Below are positions 1 through 12,141 of a stretch of 64,000 nucleotides of DNA, piece after piece; positions within the stretch are counted from its first letter, which is position 1; each line of letters begins with the position of its first letter. A program made the translations under genes and the position numbers. Location: contig NC_092030.1 of the NCBI RefSeq assembly GCF_042242105.1, positions 5,619,501 to 5,683,500 on the forward strand, written 5' to 3'. Under the pieces are notes generated by a model that saw only the letters and a list, made by a program, of their open reading frames with translations, made no database searches and was not told where the DNA came from. The stretch is from Pempheris klunzingeri. Taxonomy: Eukaryota > Chordata > Actinopteri > Acropomatiformes > Pempheridae.

Positions 1-35
<35 letters not shown>
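1..35 (+). repeat. (CA)n microsatellite at the left edge
   Basis: CA dinucleotides run from the first base to 35, so the array probably continues outside the window. Confidence 0.95.
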
Positions 36-37
<2 letters not shown>

Positions 38-3000
38 AGCTCCCACCGGGGACAACTGCTGTACTACAGGTATACTAGCAGACCGCCTAATGATCTCTCA
101 TAAGCTGAGGATTGTAGTCACAGAGACTTTAATCCAGGACAGTCTTATTATAGTCTCAGTCTATTTTTACCCCCCCTGGATGTGGACATCAGAGGTGCAT
201 TTACTTTACAAGAACTGTCTTCACTCTTGTTTTTTACTTTGCTTTCAGCTGTATTTATAACCGTCGCTGTGCTGCAAAGCAAGTTAAGACACTGAAATAA
301 CTTTTGTTTGAATCTAGAGCTGAAATGATCAGCTCTTTAAAATCGATTTGGTGATCAAGAGAAAGTTAATTGGCAATAATTGCGATTGATTTATCGAGCA
401 AAAATGCCAAACTTTGCCGAACAGATTTGGTCTTTTTCTCTGTTTAATATCAGATGCAAACAGTTGATTACTTGTCTGATTAACTGATTTGACACATGCC
501 CATCACAAGCTCCCAGACTCCAATATGACATCTCTGAATTACTTGTTTCATCTGACAAACCATCTAAAACACAAGTATATTCAGTTTACAGTGATGTAAA
601 ACTGAGAAAAACAGCAAATGTGAGAAAGCAGTCAGGGCTTAAATTACTCATCAATGACCAAAATGATTGTAAAGTGTAAATCTTTGGGTTTTGAATCATT
701 TGCCAGACAAAACAAGTCATTTGGAGAAGTGGACTCTGGGAACTGCTGATGGGCATTTTTCACCTCCTTCTTTTTTTTTTTTTTTTTTAAACATATTACA
801 GCCCAAACAATCCATCGATTAATTGTAAAAATAATCAATAGTTGTAGCTCTACTTGACTCGATATCCACTTTAATTGCTCACCTATTAGCTCTGCTCTGG
901 TTTAGCTGTATGCACCAGAAATTTGGAGGAGAAGCTCCACACCCAGGTGGTGAACTTGTGGAGGTTCATTCATATTTGATGAGCGCCGCCTTAAGTACGT
1001 CCCTGCCTGTGCAGCTGACCCGACTCCATCTGGCCCACACGAACCAGGCAGCTCTACTGTTATATGGAAGCAAGCGTTCCACCCATCATGACGGGTGGGA
1101 TGGGCGGACGACACATTCAGCATTATGTATGATGATCTAAGCTCTAAATTTGATTGGCTTATGCAGAAAGGCATCGAACACACAGAGTTCCTTTGTCACT
1201 GCTGCTCTCCGGTTTAGTTTTTATTAAATTTAACCGCGTTCATTTCCTCTGCCGTTTGGTTTAATAAGCTCATCCACTCTTCAGACTGACGCCTGCTCAG
1301 TGAAGAAGCCCAGCGGTTCCAGAAGTTGCCTGAAGCTCACGGAGTTGAGACCAGCTGGAAAAATGAAATCCATGAAGTGACTAAGACACTCTCCCATTCA
1401 GCAGCCACAATGTCACGCAACACATTTATCACACTCACTTCTTTAGAAATGAGATTTATATTTTAGACAAATCCAGTCTGTCTCTGACCCCCTTTTTCTT
1501 TCATGCACCGTTTAAGAATAGGAAGTCTATCCATTTAGGTCTGAACTAATCACTGTTGGGACTACAACCCCTGTTAATCCTCTGATCTCTCCACCAACCG
1601 GCTGCTGCACCTCAAGAACTCTCAAGAGCGTCAAGAGGAAAATGATTTACCTGAGAGGCTTCCTGTTTTCACCACAGACACCATGATACCAACGCTGTCC
1701 ACAACATGTCTCCATTTATCGGATTCAGCTTTCTGACTGATTTTAACATCTTTTGTCTCCATCAAAATATTCTGGTTTCATGGTGATTTTCTAGTTTGAG
1801 CTAAATCAGCTGGTGGAAGAGAAAGGCAAGACTTTTCATCTATCTATCACATCTGTCAGTTATTTTCACTATTAGTCGATTTAATATTTAATAACTTGTC
1901 AGAAAATAGAGAAAGAAGCTCATCACCAGTTTCCAGAAAACAGAATGTTTGGATTTTTTTTTTTGCTTGAGCAAACAATTAACCAATTACAAAAATTGTC
2001 ATCAATTAATGTTGTATCCCTCTGGCCTGGAACATGTAGCCTATCCCCCACAGTCACACAGAAGCAAAGGTCCACAGATGCAGTTCGGTGACATTTGGAT
2101 ATTAAGTGAATGTGATTTTGCTTTCACATTTCAACTCTATGGCAGAGGACTGGATCAATCAATCAGCCTGTTTGATGTGCGAGTCTGCAGGGAACACTGG
2201 TGCGATATGGGAGCTCTGCGCATCGGCTATGACCTACAGATGTGCCCAGATTCACAGAGACATTCACACAAATGTCTTCAGAACTACGATTCCAGCTACA
2301 TCTGCATGAGCATGGACACTCTGGTTTGGGCTGCACTGCCTCCATGATGCCTGCCAGAAGCAGGATGGAGGTTTAGGCCTCTTCTAACACAGTATCAATG
2401 AGAATGAGTGGATTTTGAGACAATGGGCAGCTGCCACCCCACACACACCATGTCAAGGTCCTGATTAGAGTTTCTTTGTTAAGATTTTTTTTCCAGAGGC
2501 CAGCATCAGTCAGTTAACCTGAACACTTGGGCCCCCTCGGCCTGCTCCTAGTGGGCTTGTTAGCTAATGAGTATAAGCCAGATGATACGAGCATATCTCA
2601 TATTTGTGCAGAGACAAAAATATGACACACAGCTCCGTGTGGCCTTTGTTCTGTGCCATTTTTGACATTTTGACCCAATTATTTCACTTTGCTCAGACAG
2701 TGACCTCCTTCCTGATCAGCTCTGCATCTTCCCTTCATTACACAGCTGAGAGAGGAACATGGAAGGAAATAGGACCCACTGTCCCCTCCCTTCCACTGCC
2801 TCCCCTCCCTTCCCCTCCCTATTCTCTACTTTCCATTGAACCACCACCACCATCCCTGCAGCTCCGCTATGAATTCAGGGAAATAATCTGCCCCACTGTG
2901 ACACCATTAATGTGCCCTTACGTGCCTCTAAGAATACAATTAAAATCGAAGGCTGTGACAGGAGAGCTGGACAAAGATCCAGCACTGAGCGTTGGAGCGG

Positions 3001-3507
3001 ATGCAGGGAAGCATTTGCCCCAGCAGTTGGTGTGCAGTGATAGCAGACACAGCGCCTAACAAAGACCACCGGCGTGAAATCTCAACTGTTGTGCACCCCA
3101 CGGACAAAGAATGGTAGACTGAGTGGGAATCTGCAGCAGGGATGAAGGGTGTGAGGTTAAACTGTGGCCCAGTTTTAGAGCACTTGTCGCAAAGATGCTG
3201 CAAAAAAAAAAAAAAAAATCATTTTTCACCCTCCCCAGACTGACGGTGGCCTCGCCGATTTATCGATCCTAACCTGCGCTCGGCCTCTCTGAGACACAAT
3301 TCACTATAAAACCGGCGTGCATCTGCAAAATGCATTCACCAGCAGTGCTTCGGAGCTCGGATTTGTGTCGAAGGAGTGCAAGCGGCGCAGGAACCACGCC
3401 GCCCCGGTGACATCCTGCACGCACACCCGCAGGCCCACACCAGGACACCGGACATCCTGCTGGAAGTACTCTCATCTGCTCCAACAATAAAACACGCCGA
3501 CACTCAC
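1..3507. other. dpysl2 intron after the short first exon; no other gene seen
   Basis: This is intronic sequence of dpysl2 that runs off the left edge. It starts with a CA microsatellite (1-35) and holds short homopolymer tracts (T run around 770-788, A run around 3200-3217). I searched the minus strand for a CRMP second exon (SDRLLIKGG) and did not find one. Short open frames here have no recognisable motif. Confidence 0.6.
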
Positions 3508-3549
3508 TGTGATGCGGGGGATGTTCTTCTTGCCCTGGTAGCCAGACAT
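3508..3549 (-). CDS. dpysl2: dpysl2 alternative first coding exon, short (CRMP-B type) isoform
   Basis: The exon begins with ATG at 3549 and encodes 14 residues, MSGYQGKKNIPRIT. It ends at a consensus donor (ACA|GTGAGTG). This is almost identical to the short N-terminus of vertebrate CRMP/DPYSL proteins (MSYQGKKNIPRIT, here with one extra Gly). CRMP2 is a cytosolic tetrameric dihydropyrimidinase-like protein without hydrolase activity. It binds tubulin heterodimers and acts in axon growth and semaphorin signalling. The next exon would start with SDRLLIKGG; I do not see it between 1 and 3500, so the remaining exons lie beyond the left edge. The N-terminus alone does not separate DPYSL2 from DPYSL3. 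The choice of dpysl2 rests on the long exon at 5977-6243 and on the neighbours bnip3l and ppp2r2a. The sequence just upstream (3550-4050) is GC-richer than its surroundings, as expected for a promoter and 5' UTR. Confidence 0.9.
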
Positions 3550-4060
3550 GTTCACCGGTGGTTCGCCTTGCGCTGCGCCGTGGACCGCTATCGATGCAAC
3601 GGGATGTGCGGATTACTGCCGCTCGCCGGGTCGGAACGAGGATGACGAGGATGAGGAAGAGGAAGCCGGGACGGTCGCAGTGGATCACAAAAAGCCAAAC
3701 TATCTCTCAACTCCGGATCGCGTCCTGGCAGCCTCCCGGTCTCCGCCGATGCACCAAACCGCTCCTTCCCAGACGGAGTCAGACAAGAGGGGAGGGAGGG
3801 AGGGACCACTCTCGAGCCTCTTCCCCATAAAAGAACCCCACGGAGCATGCGCAGAGCCTCGCCCCTGCTCCATTGACAGGAGAGAGCCACTAATGCCATC
3901 AATTGCTCTCCTTGGATTAGTGGAGGCAGAGAGTGCACCAGCTGAACAACTGAAGAAGCAGCCAGCAGCCATCTTAACTCCTCTCACTTCATCTGTTGTG
4001 TCTCCAAATGTGGATTCAGGCAGAGCACAGAGTGAGGTCATCCCCCATCCCCAGCTCTGA
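3550..4060 (-). promoter_or_regulatory. Probable promoter and 5' UTR region of the short dpysl2 transcript
   Basis: This block immediately precedes the short first exon on the minus strand. It has more GC and CpG than the flanking intron (for example around 3550-3660 and 3710-3790). No minus-strand TATA box is evident, so a CpG-type promoter is the best guess. The exact start site cannot be read from the sequence. Confidence 0.4.
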
Positions 4061-4594
4061 ATCCCTTTTGTTACTGGTGATTTGAAAGAAACTTGTTGGG
4101 ATCAGAGGGGGAGCAGAGACGATGGGATGTATCTGCCCCACTGCTGAGAAGGAGGTTTTACCAAATGTGATATATAAAGCTTATCATGTGTGCTGTTTGG
4201 TTGGTGCTGGATAACTAATGCTTAAAGGTTCTGATTTCTGCTCCAGTCACAAATTAAACATTGCAATGATTCTTTCATTTAAAGACTTGCAGGGGACTTA
4301 GTACATGAAGTCAGCTGACTCAGCAATGAAGGCTGTAACTGCAAATACCGCTGAGTGTATGCGATGGAGAAAAGGTGCAGTTTCATTTGTTATGGGACAA
4401 ACGTGTTGTTTCTTAATTTAAAAGTCGAGCTACATAGTCTCGCTTTGAGGGCCCACTTTTTTTTAAAAAATCTGTGCAGGTCTGTGCAACAGATTCATGA
4501 TGTCATCCATGACTTCAACCTTTATCTGAAACACAGAGCTTTGCAGGCTGACATTCGATGAACAAGATCTTTTACTTGGACAAAAACAGAAAAA

Positions 4595-5028
4595 CCACAG
4601 CGGAAATATTCAAGTAAAATTCTTGCATTCAATGTTTTACTTCAGTCAAGAGAACAAACAACAAGTACTCATGCAGAATGCCCAACTTCAGACATATATT
4701 CATTATATTATTGGATCATTATAATTGATGCATTAAAGTATAAAGGTGAGGTTAATTTTAATTGATTTACATACTGCAGGGCAGCTTAGGGGACCAATAA
4801 AGTCTTATTTTAGCCTATAATTATACCTCATAATTCATTAGTTGATTATATTTTGTATTATTATGCTGAATCTCCAAAGTAATTAGCAGCTAAAGCTGTC
4901 AAACAAATGTAATGGAGTAAAACGACAATATTTTAAAGTATAAACTACCAGGAAATGGAAATACTGGAGTAAATTGTACTTAAATACAGTTCCTGAGTAA
5001 ATGTGCTTCGTTACTTTCCATCATTGCT
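4595..5028 (+). repeat. Degenerate teleost dispersed repeat (AAGTA/TACTTAAGTA-rich family)
   Basis: The segment has the phrase order of a common fish repeat: CAAGTAAAATTCTTGCATTC near the start, then ACAAGTACTCATGCAGAATG, an ATTGATGCATTAA segment, a GCTGTCAAACAAATGTAATG segment, and an end reading TACTTAAATACAG...GTTACTTTCCATCA. I recognise the family from its recurrence in percomorph introns but cannot give a Repbase name. A short fragment of the same end also appears at about 58715-58770. Confidence 0.6.
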
Positions 5029-5976
5029 GTCTGCTCATGCCGAAGACGTAGAGAAGCTTTTAAACATCCCGTCATTTAATTCAATCTTTTATTATTAATA
5101 TGCTGGAACAAGTCATGCCAAATGTGTCTTCCTCCATCAGACAAGAGTACGACAAACGACTATACTAATATAAGACATAGTGAAATACAAGCATGGGATT
5201 AAAGAGAGTGTGTGAAGAGAGGATTGTGTGGCTAATGCTTCCAGTCAATATGTAACATGATACCAGGGCCAAAGCTTTTAACAGCATCCTGAGTGCTTAA
5301 AAATTAAGAAAAAGGAAGCGCTGCCACAGCTAGTGCCGAGGTCTACCCCCCGGCAGTAAAACCTGGTGAGTGAGTTTGAACCAGCAGCTGAGAAGTTGAC
5401 AGATTTTCCTGCAAGTCATGCAGGTCAGAGCTGCCAACTCCCGTCCATCAGCTCCACACCCTGAAATCTGCTGTGAAAGGAGCTCAGTGCAGGAGTTCGC
5501 CAACGCTGCATCACATCCCGTGAGCGCCCAAGGCTGTGTGTTCCCTGTGTGTTTACACCCAGACCTGTTAACCAGTGAGCCAGCAGGTGTTTTTTTTTGC
5601 TCAGGGACACTTCAGCAGTGCATTAGCAGGCCATGACCACACAGCGTTGCATGACCAACATCCACGAAAGCTGAAACTAACAGGAGCCACTCCCTCTGGC
5701 AGCTCTGCATGATGGGCCCTCTGTCTACTGTGTTACATCACAGGGCTTTCTGGGAAATGTAGTCGTATCAACTTGTCTGGTATACACTGGCTATAGGGTT
5801 GAATAAACTCGAATGAGAGGCAGAGGCTGTAATTGTGACACTTTGGGATGAAAATGACGCCGGTTTGTGCAAAGATCTGAATGTTGGACGAGGAAATACA
5901 AAGCGAGGCACAGATTGAGAGAGAGAGAGGGACACAAAAACACACTCAGTAAGCATGCAGGATATGAGACAGTTAC

Positions 5977-6243
5977 CCTTTTATCATCCAGATTCTGTAG
6001 AGCTTCCTTCCCAGTGCTCTCCCTGATCTCCACCTTCCTCGGCTGGGAGATGTCGGTCTGCCGGTCAATGACTCGCCCGTCACTCCTGCCCCTGCACGCC
6101 GAGAGCGCGTCAAAGTCGAGCGTCTTGCTGTCCGAGGAGCCTTCCACCGGGCAGAACATGCCACAGAATTTCTGCCTCGGCCTGGCGGGGCTGTCAGAGC
6201 CCATGCTCTTGAAGAAGGCAGGCACTTCCCCGGCGGTCGACAT
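5977..6243 (-). CDS. dpysl2: dpysl2 alternative first coding exon, long (CRMP-A type) isoform
   Basis: The 267-bp open exon encodes 89 residues from ATG at 6243 to a donor at AAAAGG|GTAACT. Diagnostic stretches are EVPAFFK near residue 6, RPRQKFCGMFCPVEGSS around residues 21-37, KTLDFDALS around residues 40-48, and VEIRESTGKEALQNL near the end. These match the N-terminal extension of CRMP-A isoforms. The FCGMFCPVEGSS version is the DPYSL2 one as I recall it. The exon ends in phase 0, the same phase as the short first exon at 3508-3549, so either can splice to the common second exon. It lies about 2.4 kb upstream of the short exon, so the two isoforms probably use separate promoters. A (TG)n tract and a poly-T tract sit 70-130 bp upstream of this ATG. 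Coordinates of the 5' UTR are unknown; AG acceptor candidates exist between 6250 and 6290. Confidence 0.9.
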
Positions 6244-6312
6244 TGCCTTGCTGGCGGGGGGGCAGTGAGGTTTCTGAGGAGAAGCTGCACAGATGCACAG
6301 AGTCTCAGCTCC

Positions 6313-6313
<1 letters not shown>

Positions 6314-6357
<44 letters not shown>

Positions 6358-6374
6358 ATTTTTTTTTTTTTTTC
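6314..6374 (+). repeat. (TG)20 microsatellite followed by a 16-bp poly-T tract
   Basis: TG dinucleotides run from 6314 to 6353, then a short interruption, then T from 6359 to 6374. On the minus strand, which is the dpysl2 sense strand, this reads as A16 then (CA)20. It lies 71-131 bp upstream of the long-isoform ATG at 6243, so it may be in that transcript's 5' UTR, its promoter or a flanking intron. Confidence 0.9.
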
Positions 6375-6952
6375 TTCCCGGCTCCGCACGCCTGGACAGC
6401 CACCGCCTTTTGCCGGTTTTCAAGCGCAGGTGGTCGCAATGTGACAAAAGCGCAAAAAAAGCTGCATGAAAACACTCCCACTGTAGAGAGAGAAATGCAC
6501 CGCGAATCTACGTGACACCATCTGATGTTTGGGGACGATGTGAGAAAATCCTCCGCTGTCCTCCTGCCGTACGACCCCCCCTCACTGATCAGCAAACAGT
6601 TTGGGTTTGCTTACTCACGAGTCTAAATTCGCTTCTAGCCTGCAGCCAATACCCCTGTGCGATTCATAGGGGAAAAGTCAGCATATGAGGGAGAGACCCA
6701 GAGTCTAGCTTTGACAAAATAAAGCTCCAATAGGCTGCAGGAGGAGGATGTTCCCGGAGAGGGATTACCTGTAGTCTGGGTGGACCCGTCCAGAGACTAG
6801 TGTTGGCAGGAGCGCGTCAGATCTGTGATCAGTCCCTTCTTGTCCAAAGTGAAGACCTGGTCTCTAGAGCTGTCATCCATCAGGATCCAGTGACCTGCCT
6901 GCCAGTGGGTCTAAAAGCTGAGTAATCTAATAAGCAGAGCATGTCAGATGGC

Positions 6953-6954
<2 letters not shown>

Positions 6955-6990
<36 letters not shown>
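6955..6990 (+). repeat. (TG)18 microsatellite
   Basis: Uninterrupted TG dinucleotide run in the intergenic DNA upstream of dpysl2. Confidence 0.95.
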
Positions 6991-6992
<2 letters not shown>

Positions 6993-9900
6993 TCAGAGGG
7001 GCAGAACTTTGAGGTGGAGAAGCTGTTCAGCACCACGGAGAGTTCCCCCAAAAGTCACACCCAGTCCAACAATGAAGGGCGCTGTCCCTTCAGCACCCCA
7101 CCCTGCACCCACGCCCACACCTCCAGACATGTGACACTTAGTTTACTTCCAGGGTGTGTCAGCTGCAGGTCCTTTTTGCAGCTTTGGCCTGACACATACC
7201 AGCTCAGACTTAGGGTTTACACAGTGGGAGAGGACACTGATGTTAATAATATGGAAGCCCCTTTGCACACCTTTGTGGTGTAAGTCATTATAATGAGATT
7301 GACAATGACAAAGTATTTCAAAGTAACGACTCAGTGTCTCAAAATGATATCTCAGAATAAGGAGCTCCTCGTAATTTTGATTACAGGATCTTTTTTGTCA
7401 ACGCTGTGGCAGAAATTGGCTTCCATACACTACTAGTGAGTTCTGTATGTTAAACTTATGTCAGTTTGTCATGTTTATCTTTATCATTTACTTATTATAT
7501 TAGGTTTCAGATTATTGCTACCACTGCCATCACTGCTGCAAATGTCAGCAACTATTTTTCAATAACATTACATATTAATGACTAAATAAGAAGCGATCAA
7601 AGCTAAAAAAAATACATATTTAGTTAGGAGTTATTAGGAGTTTAACTCTCTGCTAATCTGCTGTATCAGAACAGTGTGTGTTGTACCCAAACTGCCCTAC
7701 AGCTGTTATCAGCTTTTGATATGAGTGCTGCTAACTCCTGATTGGTGCACAGGGGAGCGTGACATCACGTTTTTCCGACTGAACCCCGCCCATTTCAAAC
7801 CAGGAAGAAGCGCCTGGAGAATAAAGAAATACAATAAAAGGAAATATCTCGATATCTAAATAATTAAAGCTGTTCCAACTTTACCAGAAGGGTGTGCACT
7901 CGTGTAGGACCCCTCCACTGAACATGAATATTTGATTGTGAAAATAAGTTTCAGGGCCTTTAAATCAGGGTCATGATGGGTTTGTTCACGTTCTAATTAG
8001 CCACCAGTTCTGCAGTAAAATGTGAATAAACAGCTGATGAAATAACATTGATCTAGATGTTCTGCAGCCTTTTCCTAAGGACAAGTGGTTGACTTATAAG
8101 ACAAAGTTATTCCAGGAGGAGAATACAAAGCAGCCGGAGAGATTCTCAGCCCGACAACCCTAAAGTTGTTCTTATCGATGACTTATAGCTGATGAGGAAA
8201 GCAATTAGAAACGAGAAATTATTTATTGAACATTATTAAAGGCATTAGGTACAACATATAGGCCTGAGGGATACCTCATTATAAAGTGGTCTAATGTATT
8301 TATTTTACTTTTACTGCTGTATTGTATTCATAATTCAGCAGCATCAGACCAGTTTACAGTCTAATATGATGATGCCGTATTGATCCTCATTGGGAGGCTC
8401 AGATGTCTCAGCAGCCATATGGAACACATGTAGAATAGAAAAGATACAGAAATTGCTGAATCATAAACAGATCATATCTAGTAGGAATGACATTTTAGTA
8501 TAATGGACAGATGTCAGCATGGTGGTCTCTGTTTGAGCCTAGAGATTAAAAAAAATGAGTCTTGTGTTAAGCACTGAAGGCATGGACTTTGAAAGGCAAA
8601 CACAAAATGCAGGGGTAGGAGAGTTTGGAGTTTTGGCCCATATTAAAAGGCATCATATCCCAGCTTTTGTCAGTTCCTTTTTTATAATGTGTCTCCCACT
8701 GTTATAGCTGAGGTGTCCCTTTAAATCAACCCAGGTGAAATATTCTGCCTATAAACCTCTGTTCCTAAAAGCTTCCTCTAGTGGGGGGTACAATCCCATT
8801 CTGTTGGGGCCACGACTGTTTTACCAGTAAAAACAACTAAAATCTCTCTCCTGTAAGACCGTAAACCTCACTTCACCCAGTTTGATCCTCATATCGATTG
8901 TTATCCCTGAAAAATCCTGCACTGCAAACTTCTGCTTAGAACAGTGGTTTCACCACTTTGCAAACTTGACACTTTTTAGCCTCAGACCCTATAAGGTACA
9001 TAATTCATCTGAGGCTTTTTACTCTCTGCTGTGATACGGTAAAGCACTGCCTGTGTCACTCACAACACTAGCGTGTGCATCTGTAGCCACACTGGAGTTA
9101 CAGTTGATTATATGCTAAATGTCTTTACTGCGTAAAGGGAGATATGTATTTCCCTGCCTCTGCACTTCTTCTATTCATCAGCACTTCTGTGATTCATCAA
9201 TCAGCATCCATAACGTGCGGTCCATTGATCATTCACCATTAAGAACATACATTCCACTCCATCAATATGTCAGCAAATACTGACAAGTTACTGAACATTA
9301 CCTGCACTAGTGGGTTAATGTAGCACAGCTAAACTACAAATCAATCCTTAAGGCCTCTATAACACTTCTTTAATAATTGTTTTTCATGTCCTTCAAGTGT
9401 TAAAGCACAGCCCATCAAGTATATCATCAATGCATCAGATTAGAAAATGTTGTACTGTATAAACATGCATCATGAATCTGATGTGAAAATGGTATGTGAC
9501 TGTTACTGGAGTCTTGTTATTGTATTTATTCGCTTTTGAATATCCACATCATCACATTAAAACAACTTCACAGAGACACCAGAAAATGAAATGTTCTAAT
9601 AAGCAATAATTACAGCAACATAACAATATTACTATAAACACGAAACAGGCCTTGAATACTATCATACACAGCACACAAGAGCATGAATCAGGTGTGATTA
9701 GGTCATCAAGATGTCTTGTACTAACTAATGGGACATGTACATAGTAATATCCTACAGATGCAGATTTATGTTCATGAACTTCCATGATCATGTTGCTCAA
9801 AGTAAAGTTAGATTGTCATTGCATCTACATTGATCATATGATTTTTGATGGACACTTTTCAGACATTTTCAGTTGAGCCTCACAGAGAACAGCTGGCTGT

Positions 9901-10133
9901 GAGGTATAAATAAATCAGTGCTGCATGGTGATCAATAAGAGCAGGCAGAACCAGCTTCCTCTCACACACATAGTTAATTCCTGACTCACATTATAACAGA
10001 CAAAACCTTTCCTGCACGAGTGGCCACGGAAAACATTTTAGCACTGAGCCCATGTTGGACCAGTTTCCATAACAACGTGGTGGGCAGTAAATGGCTTTGC
10101 TGCTACTATTTCCTCTCCCAGTGGGCTGTGAGG

Positions 10134-10160
10134 GTGTGTGTGTGTGTGTGTGTGTGTGTG
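10134..10160 (+). repeat. (GT)n microsatellite
   Basis: Uninterrupted GT run. Confidence 0.9.
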
Positions 10161-11009
10161 AGTGGCTGCGTGTGTGGTCATCTCAGAAGAAGACATAGTC
10201 TGACGTCTGACGTGTGAATGTCAGAGATGGATTCTGAAAATGTCAAAGGTGCAGCCACGCCCAAAGGCTGAGACAGCGCACCCACACACCCCTCCTGTTG
10301 TTCAATAAAACAAAACACACCCCACCGAGAGCAGAGACGGGGGAGGCCGGGAGGGGGGGGGATAATTAGAGGGCAAAAGTTGGCAACGTGCCCGATAAAC
10401 AGTTGGAGGAGGCGGAGGGAGAGTCTGGTCTCTGGACAGGAAGGGCACGGTCCTGGCATCCAGGAACAGATGTAGGACAAGTAGTGAGCTCAGCGGTATG
10501 AGTGGACTCTGTAATCAGCTGCTCCCCCTGAAAACGTATTTATTAGATTATTGGGCCCGTTCAGTTTACACAGCAGTTTGTCAATCTGAATCAAGTCAAT
10601 TTAATATGAAGGAAAACAGATCCAAACATCTAAGAAATCAAACCGCAAAAAAGTAAAGATTTGACAAAATATAATAGAACAGAATAGAATAGAAACACCA
10701 TTCACTTCAGCCTTTTTCCCATCTTTTCTTAGTTCCATTCTTTTCCACCCTGAACACAGATCGATAAACCTGCTAAGCGTTGGGCCCCCACTGAATTGTC
10801 TGCAGCTTTTAATCTTCACATCTTGGCCAGAACTTCATTGCAAATGAGGTTTCCAACCTCAGTGGGGTTATTTATTTGGTTAAATAAAAGTTCAATTAAA
10901 AAAGAAATGATAGCAAACCAAATGGCACACAGATGAGTTGGGACTTGTTGGGCCCCTGTTGTCTGAGGGCAGCTGCCCACTTTGCTCAGTGGATAATCCA
11001 GATTTAACC

Positions 11010-11420
11010 CTTAGAGTCCAACATATGCATATTAATGTTGTTCAAGTGGTCAGTCGATCCATCGCGTCAATCCAGACTGAAATGGTTCAACAACTATTTC
11101 ATGCATTGCCTTCAAATTTAGGACAAATATTCATGGTCCCCAGAGTATAAATCCTGGTTGACTTGATCCCTTAACTGTTCCTCTTGCTCCTCATCAGATT
11201 CAAGATTTAATTTATACGATACTGCCTAAATACAGCTAATCAAATACCTGCACTTTGTTTTTAGTACTAATTTGCTAATATGCATGCTAAACTAAGATGA
11301 TGAAAACATCTGAACATCAGCACATTAGCATTGTCAATGAAGCAGCCAACGGTATGGCAGCATGCTGTTGGCTAAAAGAGACAACTAATGTTTCCTTCAT
11401 GTTCTAAAAGTGCTGTCACA
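11010..11420 (-). repeat. Degenerate GCTAA-rich teleost repeat, inverted copy
   Basis: Read on the minus strand, this contains the phrases CTCTGGGGACCATGAATAT, AAATTTGAAGGCAATGCATG and AATAGTTGTTGAACCATTTC, plus TTAGCATGCATATTAGCAAA-type sequence. These characterise a very common fish mid-repetitive element. The same family lies in plus orientation at about 46975-47530. Class is uncertain; no open frame survives. Confidence 0.65.
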
Positions 11421-12118
11421 TGCATTGTGTCGACTTTCTAAATAAATGACCGAACCATCATCCACCAGAGGAATGGTCCCCCGCTGGTTAGCCGATTAGC
11501 TGGTGTGTGCTAGCACAGTGAACATTACTTAGCTTAGATGCTAAACAGTCTGCTCTTGACTTGAAAAACTACAGTTCCCAGCACAGGCGTGCTTACATGG
11601 CGTCTCAGTGGTCTGGCTGGCTCTGCTGTCAATCAAACATGCACACCAGCCAACCCACTCAGAGCTATAGAGTTAAAGGAGCATTTCTGATATTTATCCA
11701 AGCACCTGTTTTCCTTTTTTTTTTTTTTGAGCGATAAAACATAACTTTCTGTTTCTACTCATCACTTTGAAGCACATCTTATCTGCAGAAAAACTGAGCT
11801 TCTTCCTTGTGGGAGACACAAACAAGCAGAAACAAGCAGGAAGAAAGAAAAACAGAACAGGAATAGACATTCATGTCTAATGCTGTATGTGACTGACTTG
11901 AAATTGCTTTCACTATACTTTAACACTATGTCTGTCTGCAGTTGTTCCTATTTGTCTGCTAAATAAAGCATGAACACAGCTGATGTTTCACATTCAGACA
12001 CACACATTCAGACAGCAGTCTGGATTTGCAGACACAGCATCCCAAGGAGCAAATCAGGCACATGACCACTCTGAATTATTACTAATTATTGATGGACTGT
12101 CAAGATTCCGACTTGTTC

Positions 12119-12141
12119 CTCTCTCTCTCTCTCTCTCTCTC
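12119..12141 (+). repeat. (CT)n microsatellite
   Basis: CT dinucleotide run. Confidence 0.9.

Larger units (their letters stand above)
3550..5976. other. Interval between the two dpysl2 first exons
   Basis: For the long transcript this is intron; for the short one it includes the promoter. It contains a decayed dispersed repeat at about 4595-5028 and no further coding exon that I can recognise. Confidence 0.5.

Noticed and set aside
5973..6447. Longer open frames extending upstream of the dpysl2 long-isoform ATG through the CA repeat
   Set aside because: These run through the microsatellite and A tract and encode repetitive His/Thr or Lys; the conserved CRMP-A sequence begins at the ATG at 6243.
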